Shown here piece after piece: positions 27,377 through 36,092 of a stretch of 64,000 bases of DNA; the first letter of the stretch is position 1; each line of letters begins with the position of its first letter. Source of the stretch: Cerasicoccus maritimus (GTDB lineage Bacteria; Verrucomicrobiota; Verrucomicrobiia; Opitutales; Cerasicoccaceae); contig JAVDPD010000010.1 in assembly GCA_031296935.1 (NCBI GenBank), forward strand, positions 1-64,000, in the 5' to 3' direction. A program made the translations under genes and the position numbers. Under the pieces are notes generated by a model. It made no database searches, was not told the origin of the DNA, and saw nothing but the letters and a program-made list of their open reading frames with translations.

Positions 27377-27778
27377 ATGACCGAGACTCAAACAGTTTTT
27401 ACCGCCGTTGGCCGTCGCAAGACCTCCTCTGCCCGCATTCGCCTGATCCAGGGCGGCAGTGGCAAGATCACCATCAACGGTCGTGAGTTCGAAGACTACT
27501 GCTACTCCGAGATGATGCAGCGTGGTGTTGTCCGTCCGCTCGTCCTCACCGAGACCAAGGCAGACTTCGATGTAGTCATCCGTGTTGAAGGTGGCGGCCC
27601 GACCGGTCAAACCGGCGCGATGGCGCACGGCATCGCTCGCGCGCTCCAGAAGTTCAATCCCGAGCTTCGCCCCGTCCTCAAGAAGGCTGGTCTCATCACC
27701 CGTGACCCGCGCATGAAGGAACGTAAGAAGTCCGGTCAACCCGGCGCTCGCAAGCGTTTCCAGTTCTCCAAGCGCTAA
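27377..27778 (+). CDS. rpsI: 30S ribosomal protein S9
   Basis: Small-subunit protein whose C-terminal tail reaches the decoding site. The 133-residue protein shows VGRRKTSSARIRLIQGGSGKITINGR, the GGGPTGQTGAMAHGIARAL block, and the basic end RKKSGQPGARKRFQFSKR, where the final SKR is the universal S9 terminus. It is the second gene of the rplM operon and is followed by a hairpin terminator. Confidence 0.97.
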   Translation: MTETQTVFTAVGRRKTSSARIRLIQGGSGKITINGREFEDYCYSEMMQRGVVRPLVLTETKADFDVVIRVEGGGPTGQTGAMAHGIARALQKFNPELRPVLKKAGLITRDPRMKERKKSGQPGARKRFQFSKR

Positions 27779-27808
27779 CGCAACCCGCGAAGGTTTACTT
27801 CACTTTCG

Positions 27809-27843
27809 AAACCCTTCTGTGGCCGTTGCCTGGGAGGGTTTTT
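27809..27843 (+). terminator. Terminator after rpsI
   Basis: AAACCCT at 27809-27815 pairs with AGGGTTT at 27835-27841, followed by tttgcgttttt. The loop is long (19 nt), so the stem is of moderate quality. Confidence 0.5.
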
Positions 27844-27874
27844 GCGTTTTTACCAAGGCCGTTACGAAGATTTT

Positions 27875-27958
27875 TCAAATATCAAAGTTCAAAGGTCAGT
27901 TTTCAATTATCAATGACCATACACTGACAACTGACAATTGACCATCGACCACTGACAA
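27875..27958. repeat. Degenerate heptad array before argC (12 units)
   Basis: Read from 27875 in steps of seven the sequence is tcaaata, tcaaagt, tcaaagg, tcagttt, tcaatta, tcaatga, ccataca, ctgacaa, ctgacaa, ttgacca, tcgacca, ctgacaa. The pattern is YYRAnnn with a fixed 7-nt period. It occupies most of the 200-bp gap before argC and so covers the likely promoter region. Confidence 0.8.
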
Positions 27959-27978
27959 TTTAACCGACCACCACCGCT

Positions 27979-29016
27979 ATGAAACCAGTCAATGTAGGCA
28001 TCGTCGGTGCCGCCGGATACTCCGGTGAAGAGCTCGTCCGGCTCATCGCCGGGCACCCTTACGCCAACCTCACCGCCGTGACCTCCCGGTCCCTCGCGGG
28101 CAAGCCGGTGGTGGAAGTCATGCCGCGGTTCCGGGGCCTGCTGCCCAAAGACTTTGTTTTCACGGAATCCGATCCCCAGGCCCTCGCCGCACGGGACGAT
28201 ATCGACGTCTTTTTCTTGGCCCTCCCCCACGGCGTTGCTGCCGAATATGCAGAAGCCCTCGTCGCCTCAGGCAAGAAAGTCCTCGACCTGAGCGCGGACT
28301 TCCGGCTCAGCTCGACCGAGACCTACAAGGAGTTCTACGGCGCGGAACACCCTGCCCCGGAACTACTTAAGGACGCAGCCTACGTCATCCCGGAGGTGCA
28401 TGGCAGCGGTTGGGAAAACGCCAAAATGATCGCCTGCCCTGGTTGCTACCCAACCAGCGTCATCACTCCCCTCGCCCCCCTGCTCAAGGCCGGACTCCTC
28501 GAAAAGGACGGTATCATTGTCAACGCTATGAGCGGTGTCAGCGGCGCGGGCAAGAAGGTGGCGGAAGACTACATTTACTGCGAGCGGAACGAGTCCGCCA
28601 AGGCCTACGGCGTGCCGAAGCACCGGCACCTCTCCGAAATCGAGGAGCAGCTGAGCGCCGCCGCCGGCGACCAGGTGATCATCCAATTTACGCCGCATCT
28701 CGCCCCCATGAAGCGGGGCATCGCCACGACCATCGTCGCCAAGGCGAAGCAAGTCGGCATCGAGCCCATCTACGCCGAGTGGGAAAAAGCCTACGGCGAC
28801 CGGCCCCTCGTCTCCCTGCTGCCCAGCGGCAAGACGCCCGACACCGCCCATGTCACCGGCACGTCGCGGATTGATTTCTCCGCCGTCTACGACCCACGGA
28901 CCGGCAACGTGGTCATCACGAGCGCCGAGGACAATTTGCTTAAAGGCGCCAGCGGCCAAGCGGTTCAACTCATGAACCTCTGGCTGGGCTATCCCGAAAC
29001 CGCTGGCCTTTTCTAA
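27979..29016 (+). CDS. argC: N-acetyl-gamma-glutamyl-phosphate reductase
   Basis: Third step of arginine synthesis, NADPH-dependent reduction of acetylglutamyl phosphate to the semialdehyde, in the cytosol. The 345-residue protein has the Rossmann start NVGIVGAAGYSGEELVRLI, the catalytic Cys in MIACPGCYPTSVITPLAPL, the conserved GVSGAGKK, and HRHLSEIEEQL with FTPHLAPMKRGI. It heads an argCJBDF operon. All twelve of its arginine codons are CGG, unlike genes elsewhere in the window, which mostly use CGC. Confidence 0.97.
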   Translation: MKPVNVGIVGAAGYSGEELVRLIAGHPYANLTAVTSRSLAGKPVVEVMPRFRGLLPKDFVFTESDPQALAARDDIDVFFLALPHGVAAEYAEALVASGKKVLDLSADFRLSSTETYKEFYGAEHPAPELLKDAAYVIPEVHGSGWENAKMIACPGCYPTSVITPLAPLLKAGLLEKDGIIVNAMSGVSGAGKKVAEDYIYCERNESAKAYGVPKHRHLSEIEEQLSAAAGDQVIIQFTPHLAPMKRGIATTIVAKAKQVGIEPIYAEWEKAYGDRPLVSLLPSGKTPDTAHVTGTSRIDFSAVYDPRTGNVVITSAEDNLLKGASGQAVQLMNLWLGYPETAGLF

Positions 29017-29026
29017 ATATCCGACC

Positions 29027-30256
29027 ATGAGCGACGCTATCCAAATCACTAACCCTTCCCCCGGCATCGGAGACACCCCTGGATTCGTCGCCTCAGGCGT
29101 AGCGTGCGATGTGCGCTGCAATGGGAATGAGCGGCTCGACCTTACGCTCGTCTATTCGAAGACACCGTGCACCGCCGCGGGCGTTTTCACCACAAATGAC
29201 GTCAAGGCCGCGCCAGTCGTCCTCGACATGGAAGTTTTAAAGAGCAGCGCTCCGATCCACGGCTTCGTCGCCAACAGCGGCAACGCCAACGCCTGCACCG
29301 GCGCTCAAGGCATGGCCGACGCCAAGGAAATGATCGCGCTCGCCGAGCAAGCTGCTGGCGCGCCCGCAGGCTCGTTCTTCGTTTGCTCCACCGGCCGGAT
29401 TGGCCGCGTGCTGCCGATGACCAACCTGCGGAAAGGCATTGCTGATGCGGGTTTGGCGCTGGAAGACTCTGCGGCGCAAAGCGAAAAGGCCGCCTACGCG
29501 ATCCTTACCTCCGACACCAAGCCGAAGACCGTCACGACGCGCTTCGACTGGCAGGGGCAGACGATCACCGTGTCCGGCATGGGCAAGGGAGCGGGCATGA
29601 TCGAGCCCAACATGGCCACGATGCTCGCTTTCGTCACGACCGACGCCGCCGTTGCCAAGCCACTGCTTCAGCAGGTGCTCTCGACTGCCAACCAAACGTC
29701 GTTCAACCAAATTACCGTCGACGGTGACATGAGCACCAACGACACCGTGCTGCTGCTCGCCAACGGCGTGAGCGGCATCGAAGTGACCGAAGACCAGGCC
29801 GAGCTCCTCGCGCTGTTCCAGCAAGCCGTCGGCATTGTCTGCCGGAAGCTCGCGGAAAAAATCGTCGGCGACGGCGAGCGGGTTACAAAGTTTGTCCGGC
29901 TCTACATCAAGGGCGCACCGTCCGACCAAGCCGCCGAAAAGGTGGCGCGGGCGATTGGCAACTCCTTGCTGGTCAAGACTTCCTGGTTCGGCAGCGACCC
30001 CAACTGGGGCCGGCTGATGGACGCTGCGGGCTACGCCCGGGTGGGCCTTGTCGAAGCCAAAGTCGACCTGCATTACAACGACGTCCCCGCCCTGCTCCAG
30101 GGCACGCCGCAGGATGACAACCTCGCGCAATGGAAGGCCATCGTCGCGAATAAGGAATTTTCCATCACGCTGAACCTGAATGTCGGCGAAGGGGCCTACG
30201 AATTGCTTTCGACGGACCTCTCCACTGGCTACGTTGACTTTAACAAATCCGAATAA
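29027..30256 (+). CDS. argJ: Bifunctional ornithine acetyltransferase / N-acetylglutamate synthase
   Basis: Recycles the acetyl group in arginine synthesis and may also make N-acetylglutamate. The 409-residue precursor cleaves itself before a conserved Thr; that site is visible as MIEPNMATMLAFVTTDA. Other family blocks are FVANSGNANACTGAQG near residue 75 and the end TDLSTGYVDFNKSE. Presence of argJ means the cyclic acetyl pathway is used. It is 10 bp after argC. Nine of its twelve Arg codons are CGG. Confidence 0.97.
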   Translation: MSDAIQITNPSPGIGDTPGFVASGVACDVRCNGNERLDLTLVYSKTPCTAAGVFTTNDVKAAPVVLDMEVLKSSAPIHGFVANSGNANACTGAQGMADAKEMIALAEQAAGAPAGSFFVCSTGRIGRVLPMTNLRKGIADAGLALEDSAAQSEKAAYAILTSDTKPKTVTTRFDWQGQTITVSGMGKGAGMIEPNMATMLAFVTTDAAVAKPLLQQVLSTANQTSFNQITVDGDMSTNDTVLLLANGVSGIEVTEDQAELLALFQQAVGIVCRKLAEKIVGDGERVTKFVRLYIKGAPSDQAAEKVARAIGNSLLVKTSWFGSDPNWGRLMDAAGYARVGLVEAKVDLHYNDVPALLQGTPQDDNLAQWKAIVANKEFSITLNLNVGEGAYELLSTDLSTGYVDFNKSE

Positions 30257-30262
30257 CACCAC

Positions 30263-31174
30263 ATGGCTCCCACCGCAGCAACCCCCTCCCTCGACGGAAT
30301 CGACATCACCACCAAGGCCAAAGTCTTGTTGGAAGCGCTCCCCTACATCCAGCGTTTCCGCGGCTCGATCTTCGTCGTGAAGTACGGCGGCAGCTTCATG
30401 GATGACCCCGATCCAGAAACCCGGATGCGGGTCGCGACGGACATCGTTTTCCTCGCCGCAGTTGGCATCAAGGTGGTCGTCGTCCATGGCGGCGGCAAGG
30501 CCATCACCCGGGGCATGGAAGAAGCCGGCCTCGAGCCGGTCTTCAAGAACGGCCTGCGCGTGACCGACGCCGAGGCGGTGAAGATCGTCGACAAGGTGCT
30601 CAACGGCCAGGTCAACCTCGACATCTGCGAACTTATTCAGCAAAAGAACGGACGCCCGCTCGGCATCCCCGGCAACTCCGTTTTCAACTGCGAGAAGATG
30701 CTCTCGGAAGACGCCGACGGCAACGAGATCGACCTCGGTTTCGTGGGCTCCATCAAGTTCGTGAAGGCCAAGCTCATCAAAAAGGCGCTCACCGACGGCT
30801 ACACGCCGATCATTTCCCCAGTCGCCATTGACGACAACGACCAGCCGCACAACACCAATGCCGACGTGGCCGCCGCGGCCGTCGCTGGAGCCCTCCGAGC
30901 ACGACGATTAGTTTACATGTCCGACGTGCCCGGCCTCCTCAGCGATCCCTCCGACCCAAGCTCGCTGATCTCCACGCTGCACGTCGATGAAGTCGCCGGC
31001 CTCAAGGCCGATGGCACCATTGGTAAGGGCATGATCCCCAAGGTCGACAGCGCCGTCAACGCGCTCCACAACGGCGTCCATCGCGTCCACTTCGTCGATG
31101 GCCGGCAGCCACACAGCATTCTTTTGGAAATCTTCACGGATCGGGGCATCGGCACCGAAATCGTGAACCGCTAA
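30263..31174 (+). CDS. argB: Acetylglutamate kinase
   Basis: Phosphorylates N-acetylglutamate, the usual controlled step when argJ is present. The 303-residue protein has [31 protein letters not shown], the [17 protein letters not shown] region and [26 protein letters not shown], all typical. The N-terminal extension (about 30 residues with a helix [13 protein letters not shown]) is the type seen in arginine-sensitive hexameric kinases, so feedback inhibition by arginine is likely (inference). The RARR region uses three CGA codons close together. Confidence 0.97.
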   Translation: MAPTAATPSLDGIDITTKAKVLLEALPYIQRFRGSIFVVKYGGSFMDDPDPETRMRVATDIVFLAAVGIKVVVVHGGGKAITRGMEEAGLEPVFKNGLRVTDAEAVKIVDKVLNGQVNLDICELIQQKNGRPLGIPGNSVFNCEKMLSEDADGNEIDLGFVGSIKFVKAKLIKKALTDGYTPIISPVAIDDNDQPHNTNADVAAAAVAGALRARRLVYMSDVPGLLSDPSDPSSLISTLHVDEVAGLKADGTIGKGMIPKVDSAVNALHNGVHRVHFVDGRQPHSILLEIFTDRGIGTEIVNR

Positions 31175-31182
31175 CTCCCCTA

Positions 31183-32379
31183 ATGACCACCGCAACATCA
31201 CTTTACGAACAATACGTTCTTGGTAATTACGGCCCGCCCAGCACCACCTTTGTGCGGGGTGAAGGCGTCTATGTGTACGACGACGCCAACCGCCGCTTGC
31301 TCGACTTTGGCTCCGGCATCGCCGTGACCAACATCGGCCACTGCCACCCACATTGGGTGGACGCCGTCCAGAAGCAAGTCGCCCAGCTCGCGCACATCAG
31401 CAACCTGTATGCGCACGATTCCCAGGGCCTGCTCGCCGAACGCCTCGTGAAAAAGGCCGGCCCGGGTAAAGCGTTTTTCTGCAACAGCGGCGCCGAAGCC
31501 AATGAAGCCCTCCTCAAGCTGGCGCGCCTCCACGGCCGGAAGCTGAGCGAAGGCCAGGAAGCTTTGCGTTACAAAGTAATCACTGCCGAGAACGCCTTCC
31601 ACGGCCGGACATTTGGCGGCATGGCGGCGACTCCTCAGGAGAAGATTCAAGGCGGCTTCCGCCCGATGCTCGACGGCTTTGCCCACGGCAAGCTCAACGA
31701 CCTGAACAGCTTTGCGGACAAGATCGACGCGCAGACCGCAGCCATCCTCGTGGAGACCATCCAAGGCGAAGGCGGCATCAACGCGTGCACTCCGGAGTTC
31801 CTTCAGGGTCTGCGGAAGCTATGCGACGAGCACAACCTGCTGCTCATGATCGACGAAGTTCAGTGCGGCATCGGCCGGTCCGGAACGTTCTTTGCCTTCG
31901 AAGAAGCCGGCATAAAGGCGGACGCCATCGGCATGGCCAAGGGCCTCGGCGGCGGCTTCCCGATTGGCGCAGTGTGGATTGCCGATGCGCACGCGGGCCT
32001 CTTCACACCGGGCTCTCATGGCACCACATTTGGCGGCGGTCCCCTCGCCTGCACCGCGGCGCTGGCCACGCTCGACGTCATTGAAGACGAAGACTTGCTC
32101 GGCAATGTGCAGAAGAATTCCGCGCCATGGATTGCCCGGCTGCAGACCTTGATCCGGTCTTACCCGAACCTCGTGGACGAAGTCCGGGGCCGGGGCTACA
32201 TGGTTGGCCTTGCGCTCAAGACGGACCCACGGCCCATCGCCGTAAAGCTGCGGGAAGCTGGCCTGGTGACCATCCCAGCCGGCGGCAACGTCCTACGTTT
32301 ACTTCCACCCCTCATCGCGTCCGAAGACGACCTCCAGGCCGCGACCGACATTATCTTCAAAGTATTTTCAGAGCTGTAG
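31183..32379 (+). CDS. argD: Acetylornithine aminotransferase
   Basis: PLP enzyme converting N-acetylglutamate semialdehyde to acetylornithine, and possibly serving in lysine synthesis. The 398-residue protein is a class III aminotransferase: LLDFGSGIAVTNIGHCHP, FFCNSGAEANEALLKLAR, AFHGRTFGGMAATPQEK, the Asp in LLMIDEVQCGIGRSG, the PLP lysine in GMAKGLGGGFPIGA, and THGTTFGGGPLA-type residues near 285-295 (HGTTFGGGPLACTAAL). It is 8 bp after argB and ends 2 bp before argF. Confidence 0.97.
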   Translation: MTTATSLYEQYVLGNYGPPSTTFVRGEGVYVYDDANRRLLDFGSGIAVTNIGHCHPHWVDAVQKQVAQLAHISNLYAHDSQGLLAERLVKKAGPGKAFFCNSGAEANEALLKLARLHGRKLSEGQEALRYKVITAENAFHGRTFGGMAATPQEKIQGGFRPMLDGFAHGKLNDLNSFADKIDAQTAAILVETIQGEGGINACTPEFLQGLRKLCDEHNLLLMIDEVQCGIGRSGTFFAFEEAGIKADAIGMAKGLGGGFPIGAVWIADAHAGLFTPGSHGTTFGGGPLACTAALATLDVIEDEDLLGNVQKNSAPWIARLQTLIRSYPNLVDEVRGRGYMVGLALKTDPRPIAVKLREAGLVTIPAGGNVLRLLPPLIASEDDLQAATDIIFKVFSEL

Positions 32380-32381
32380 AG

Positions 32382-33311
32382 ATGAAGCACTTCCTGAAAG
32401 TTACCGACCTCAGCGTCGAGGAAATCAGCGAGGTTTTTAAGCTGGCTGCCCAATACAAGCGCGAGCGTGCCGCCACCCCGAAGCCCCTCGACGGGCAAAG
32501 CTGGGGCATGCTCTTCTACAAGAACAGCACCCGCACACGCGTGTCGTTCGAAGTCGGCTTGCATGAGCTTGGCGCGCATCCGGTGATCCTCAGCGCGAGC
32601 AATACGCAGATCTCCCGCGGAGAAACCGTGGCCGACACCGCCAAGGTGCTGTCGCGCTACCTGCATGGCATGATCATCCGCTGCTACGAGCACTCCCTGC
32701 TCGATGACTTTGCCGAGTTCGGCACGATGCCGATCGTCAATGCGTTGTCAGATTATTCACACCCGTGCCAGATCCTCACGGACATCTTCTCGCTCGCCGA
32801 AAAGGTGACCGATGGCGACTACCTGAGCGCCGTGCAGGGCCGCAAGATCGCCTTCATGGGCGACACCAATTGCAACATGGCCAACTCCTGGCTCCTTGCT
32901 GGCGCGCACCTGGGCATCGACATCGCCCTCGGCGGACCGCAAGAGCTCGCGCCCGGTCAGGAAGTCATCGACGACCTCGCCTCGCAGGGCAAGCCGCTCA
33001 CGGATCAGTTTACCACCGATCCGCTGAAGGCCGCCAAGGACGCCGACGTGGTTTACACCGACGTGTGGGTCAGCATGGGCATGGAGGACGAAAAGGAAGA
33101 CCGCCTGAAGATGCTCGAACCATACCAAGTGAATGCCGACGTAATGGCCGTCGCCAAGCCGGACGCCTACTTCATGCACTGCCTGCCGGCTCACCTCGGC
33201 GAGGAGGTCAGCGAAGACGTCTACAACAGCCCGGCCTCCATCGTCTTTGACGAAGCGGAAAACCGCCTCCACGTCCAAAAGGCAATCCTCACAGTCCTGA
33301 CCGCGAAGTAG
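32382..33311 (+). CDS. argF: Ornithine carbamoyltransferase
   Basis: Forms citrulline from ornithine and carbamoyl phosphate. The 309-residue protein has the carbamoyl-phosphate motif STRTRVSFEVG, the HPCQILTD block and HCLPAHLGEEV, which mark it as an ornithine and not an aspartate transcarbamylase. I start at the ATG at 32382 because the longer frame upstream overlaps argD and has no homologous sequence. It is the last gene of argCJBDF and is followed by a strong terminator. None of its ten Arg codons is CGG, in contrast with argC and argJ. Confidence 0.97.
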   Translation: MKHFLKVTDLSVEEISEVFKLAAQYKRERAATPKPLDGQSWGMLFYKNSTRTRVSFEVGLHELGAHPVILSASNTQISRGETVADTAKVLSRYLHGMIIRCYEHSLLDDFAEFGTMPIVNALSDYSHPCQILTDIFSLAEKVTDGDYLSAVQGRKIAFMGDTNCNMANSWLLAGAHLGIDIALGGPQELAPGQEVIDDLASQGKPLTDQFTTDPLKAAKDADVVYTDVWVSMGMEDEKEDRLKMLEPYQVNADVMAVAKPDAYFMHCLPAHLGEEVSEDVYNSPASIVFDEAENRLHVQKAILTVLTAK

Positions 33312-33333
33312 TCGCGAAGCCCATTAAAATTTC

Positions 33334-33365
33334 AAAAGCCGGTGACCCACGTCGCCGGCTTTTTT
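33334..33365 (+). terminator. Rho-independent terminator after argF
   Basis: AAAAGCCGG (33334-33342) pairs with CCGGCTTTT (33355-33363), followed by two more T. The stem is GC-rich and the site lies 23 bp after the argF stop. Confidence 0.85.
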
Positions 33366-33367
33366 GT

Positions 33368-33466
33368 GCGCCTGAAGCGGTGGGCCAGAGCAAGGCAACG
33401 GTTTATCGCTGGTTCTCCACTTACCGCGCATACGGTCTTGAGGCTGTTTTAAATGGTGGATACTGA
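33368..33466 (+). pseudogene. Remnant of an IS630-type transposase or HTH protein
   Basis: A 32-codon open stretch reads PEAVGQSKATVYRWFSTYRA, then YGLEAVLNGGY, then a stop. This is the second helix-turn-helix helix plus the RW..YR..GLE signature seen in IS630-type transposases and related HTH-23/29 proteins. There is no start codon and nothing matching before or after. It begins two bases past the argF terminator, so this is a short relic, not a gene. Confidence 0.55.
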
Positions 33467-33470
33467 GGCG

Positions 33471-33773
33471 CTAAGCACTTTGCCCATTGCCCTGTTTACG
33501 GTCTAGGTGACCGAGGTCGCGGTTGGGGTCCAGGCGGTCGCGGACACGCTGCTTGAGCGCCTTTACATCCGGGAAGCCGCCATCGCGCTTGCGCTCCCAG
33601 AGCAACTCTTCGTCGTAGTGGATTTCAAACATGCCGGCCTCGCACGCGGGCTCCAGCGTGACGCTCTGCAAGTCGTCGACAAAGGTATGCAGCAGCTCCT
33701 GCGTCATCCACGCAGAGCGCAACAGCCAGTTGCATTTCGGGCAGTAGCGAATGAGGATCTTGGGCTTGGACAT
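33471..33773 (-). CDS. SelW/Rdx-family thioredoxin-like protein (cysteine form)
   Basis: A 100-residue protein with the N-terminal beta-strand and redox motif of the Rdx family: KILIRYCPKCNWLLRSAWMTQ, with CPKC in the position of the Cys-x-x-Sec of selenoprotein W. It continues ELLHTFVDDLQSVTLEP, a GMFEIHYDEELLWERKRDGG block and KALKQRVRDRLDP, all typical. Members are small redox proteins of unknown substrate. The start at 33773 is preceded by AAGG. It is convergent with argF. Confidence 0.85.
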   Translation of the reverse strand: MSKPKILIRYCPKCNWLLRSAWMTQELLHTFVDDLQSVTLEPACEAGMFEIHYDEELLWERKRDGGFPDVKALKQRVRDRLDPNRDLGHLDRKQGNGQSA

Positions 33774-33812
33774 GCGCCTTAGCATGAGCGCGAGCACCGA
33801 CAAATCAATCAC

Positions 33813-33918
33813 ATTGGGTAGGGACGGTTACCCTCAACCGTCCACCGCAAGGGATTAGCATACGCGAATTTGCAGACAAATTGAAACCGGACGGTTGAGG
33901 GCAACCGTCCCTACCAAT
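33813..33918. repeat. Pair of inverted REP-like palindromes before trpE
   Basis: The left copy at 33813-33843 and the right copy at 33889-33918 are reverse complements over about 29 bp with one base indel and one substitution. Each copy also contains a 22-nt palindrome with GGACGGTT and AACCGTCC as arms. The 45-bp core has no gene. The architecture matches the nested element at 17951-18128 although the sequence differs. Confidence 0.85.
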
Positions 33919-33949
33919 GGTTTCAGCATCCGGTTCACTACTCCCCTCG

Positions 33950-33984
33950 AATTCAGCAATCCGCAATCGCAAATCCGCAATTGA
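33950..33984. repeat. Degenerate heptad array before trpE (5 units)
   Basis: Read in sevens from 33950: aattcag, caatccg, caatcgc, aaatccg, caattga. This is the same kind of 7-nt period as the arrays at 7633, 27875 and 55414, with a different word. Confidence 0.7.
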
Positions 33985-34021
33985 CCAACGCGCGCCGGTT
34001 TGCAGCTTTAACTCTTTCGCG

Positions 34022-35521
34022 ATGACTGTATTCCCAAACGAGAACGATTTCCTCACGTCGGCCCAGACGGCCGCTGTTGTGCCCGTGCACGCAGATTTGA
34101 CGGCGGATTTCGAAACGCCGGTTTCGGTTTACTCGAAGCTGCGGGCCCACGCGCCCGCGTTCCTGTTCGAGTCGATCGTAGGCGGTGAACACATCTCGCG
34201 CTACAGCTTTGTTGGCTGCAGCCCGCGCCGGGTCATCACGAGCTGGCCGGAAAAAACCGTCATCACCGAGCGCGACGGCTCGAGCCGAGAAGTCGCCACG
34301 CCCAGCGACCCGCTGACGCTGATCGAAACCGAGCTCAAGCCCTGGGAGACGCCGACGCACCCCGATCTGCCGCCCTTCATCGGCGGTGCCGTGGGTTTCC
34401 TCGGCCACGAATACATCCACCGCATCGAGCCGACCGTCCCGCCCGCTAAGGAAGACGTCCTCGGCATGCCGCTGATGTGGTTCGGGCTGATGGACACCGT
34501 TGTCGCCTTCGACCACGCCAAGCAGATCATCCGCATCGTCAGCAATGCGCGCCTGGAAGACGGCCGCGACGCCAAGGAGGTCTATGCCGACGCGTGCGCC
34601 GAGATCGAGCGCGTGATCGACATTCTTTCCAAGGGCAGCCAGCTCGCGCCCATGCCGCTGGCGCAAGTCGACCCCGCCGACATCAAGGTGCCGGAGGGTA
34701 ACTTTACCCGCGAGCGCTTTGAAAACGTCGTCGAGGCGACCAAGGAATACATCCGCGCCGGAGACATTATCCAAGTCGTCGGCTCGCAGCGTTTTGAGGC
34801 CGATTACGACCGCTCCCCGCTCGATCTGTATCGCGCGCTGCGGTTCGTGAACCCGTCGCCGTACATGTTCTGCCTGGAAACGGGCGACTACGCAGTCGTC
34901 GGCGCCTCACCAGAGGTCCATGTGCGCAGCACAGGCGGCCGGGTGGAGATCCGCCCCATCGCCGGCACGCGCCCGCGTGGCAAGAACGAAGCCGAGGACC
35001 AGGAGCTGGAAGCCGACCTGCTCGCCGACGCCAAGGAACGCGCCGAGCACCTGATGCTCGTCGACCTGGCGCGCAACGACATTGGCCGCGTTTGCGAAGT
35101 GGGCTCGGTCCACGTGTCCGACTACGCGATGATCGAGCGCTACAGCCACGTGATGCACATTGTGTCGCAGGTGGAAGGCCAGCTCGCCGAAGACAAGTCG
35201 CCCTTCGACCTGATGCGCGCCACCTTCCCGGCGGGCACCTTATCCGGCGCGCCGAAGATTCGCGCGATGCAGATCATTTCCGAGCTCGAGGGTCAACGAC
35301 GCGGCGTTTACGGCGGCGCGTTGGGCTACTTCAGCTACGATGGCAACCTGGACAGCTGTATCGCGATCCGTACCGCCCTGCTCAAAGACGGCAAGATCTA
35401 CATCCAGTCCGGTGGCGGCTGGGTCGCAGACTCCGTCCCCACCAACGAGTATCAGGAAACGGTCAACAAGGCCAAGGGCATGCTGAAAGCCGTGGCGCTT
35501 TCCCGCCTGCTCGGCAGCTAG
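34022..35521 (+). CDS. trpE: Anthranilate synthase component I
   Basis: Forms anthranilate from chorismate with the glutaminase subunit TrpG, the first committed step to tryptophan. The 499-residue protein has the N-terminal FLFESIVGGEHISRYSFVG region, where the (L/F)ES motif is part of the Trp feedback site, then NPSPYMFCLE, PIAGTRPRG, HLMLVDLARNDIGRV, ATFPAGTLSGAPKIRAM and YIQSGGGWVADSVP. These fit TrpE better than PabB. The ATG at 34022 was chosen; upstream in-frame codons fall in the repeat region. No trpG is next to it. Confidence 0.94.
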   Translation: MTVFPNENDFLTSAQTAAVVPVHADLTADFETPVSVYSKLRAHAPAFLFESIVGGEHISRYSFVGCSPRRVITSWPEKTVITERDGSSREVATPSDPLTLIETELKPWETPTHPDLPPFIGGAVGFLGHEYIHRIEPTVPPAKEDVLGMPLMWFGLMDTVVAFDHAKQIIRIVSNARLEDGRDAKEVYADACAEIERVIDILSKGSQLAPMPLAQVDPADIKVPEGNFTRERFENVVEATKEYIRAGDIIQVVGSQRFEADYDRSPLDLYRALRFVNPSPYMFCLETGDYAVVGASPEVHVRSTGGRVEIRPIAGTRPRGKNEAEDQELEADLLADAKERAEHLMLVDLARNDIGRVCEVGSVHVSDYAMIERYSHVMHIVSQVEGQLAEDKSPFDLMRATFPAGTLSGAPKIRAMQIISELEGQRRGVYGGALGYFSYDGNLDSCIAIRTALLKDGKIYIQSGGGWVADSVPTNEYQETVNKAKGMLKAVALSRLLGS

Positions 35522-35565
35522 CTTGACTAGGGCGCTTTCTCTGAAGTAGCGTGTCGACTATACCG

Positions 35566-35991
35566 ATGCGCTACCTATCACTCAGCCTGCTCACGATCCT
35601 GGCTAGCCTGTCTCTAGGCTGTGAAGGCATGAAGGGCCACTACGAGTCTGAACTCAAAAAAGCCCGCGAACGCGAGGAAGCCCAGACACAAACCATCGCT
35701 CAGCTACAGGCGCAAAACACCGCCATGCAGGACGAGCTGTTCGCGCTCAAGAAAGCCGACCACGTGCTCGTCACGGGCGAGCTTAGCCAGCCGGGAATTT
35801 ATTACATTGGCCAAGAGGCAACACTGGTCGATGTCATGTTGAAGGCTGGCGGAGAAACCCGCTTCACCTCCAAACACGCAGTCATCACCCGTGACGGCGA
35901 AGGCATCGACATCGACATTACCCGGCCAAAGTCGTCTGCCATCACAATTTTGCCCGGCGATATTCTCTATTTTGAGAGAGCAAGTTTCTAA
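35566..35991 (+). CDS. Lipoprotein with a coiled coil and SLBB-like domain
   Basis: A 141-residue protein beginning MRYLSLSLLTILASLSLGC, a signal peptide with lipobox LSLGC. Residues about 25-70 form a charged coiled coil (ESELKKAREREEAQTQTIAQ). The C-terminal part (VLVTGELSQPGIYYIGQEAT, LVDVMLKAGGETRFTSKHAV, ILPGDILYFERASF) has the order of an SLBB beta-grasp domain, found in polysaccharide export proteins. No polysaccharide operon is next to it. The ATG at 35566 was preferred to a GTG at 35551. A terminator lies 100 bp downstream. Confidence 0.75.
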   Translation: MRYLSLSLLTILASLSLGCEGMKGHYESELKKAREREEAQTQTIAQLQAQNTAMQDELFALKKADHVLVTGELSQPGIYYIGQEATLVDVMLKAGGETRFTSKHAVITRDGEGIDIDITRPKSSAITILPGDILYFERASF

Positions 35992-36092
35992 AGGCCACTT
36001 TGATATAATTGCAAAGTGCATGATTAAGCGGAAAAGCGCATTGCGAGTTGACTGAGCTGTTTTCGACAAAGAAAGACCTTATGCCACCCCGA

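Noticed and set aside
29237..30850. 537-residue minus-strand frame across argJ and argB
   Set aside because: Antisense shadow of two well-supported arg genes; no domain signal.
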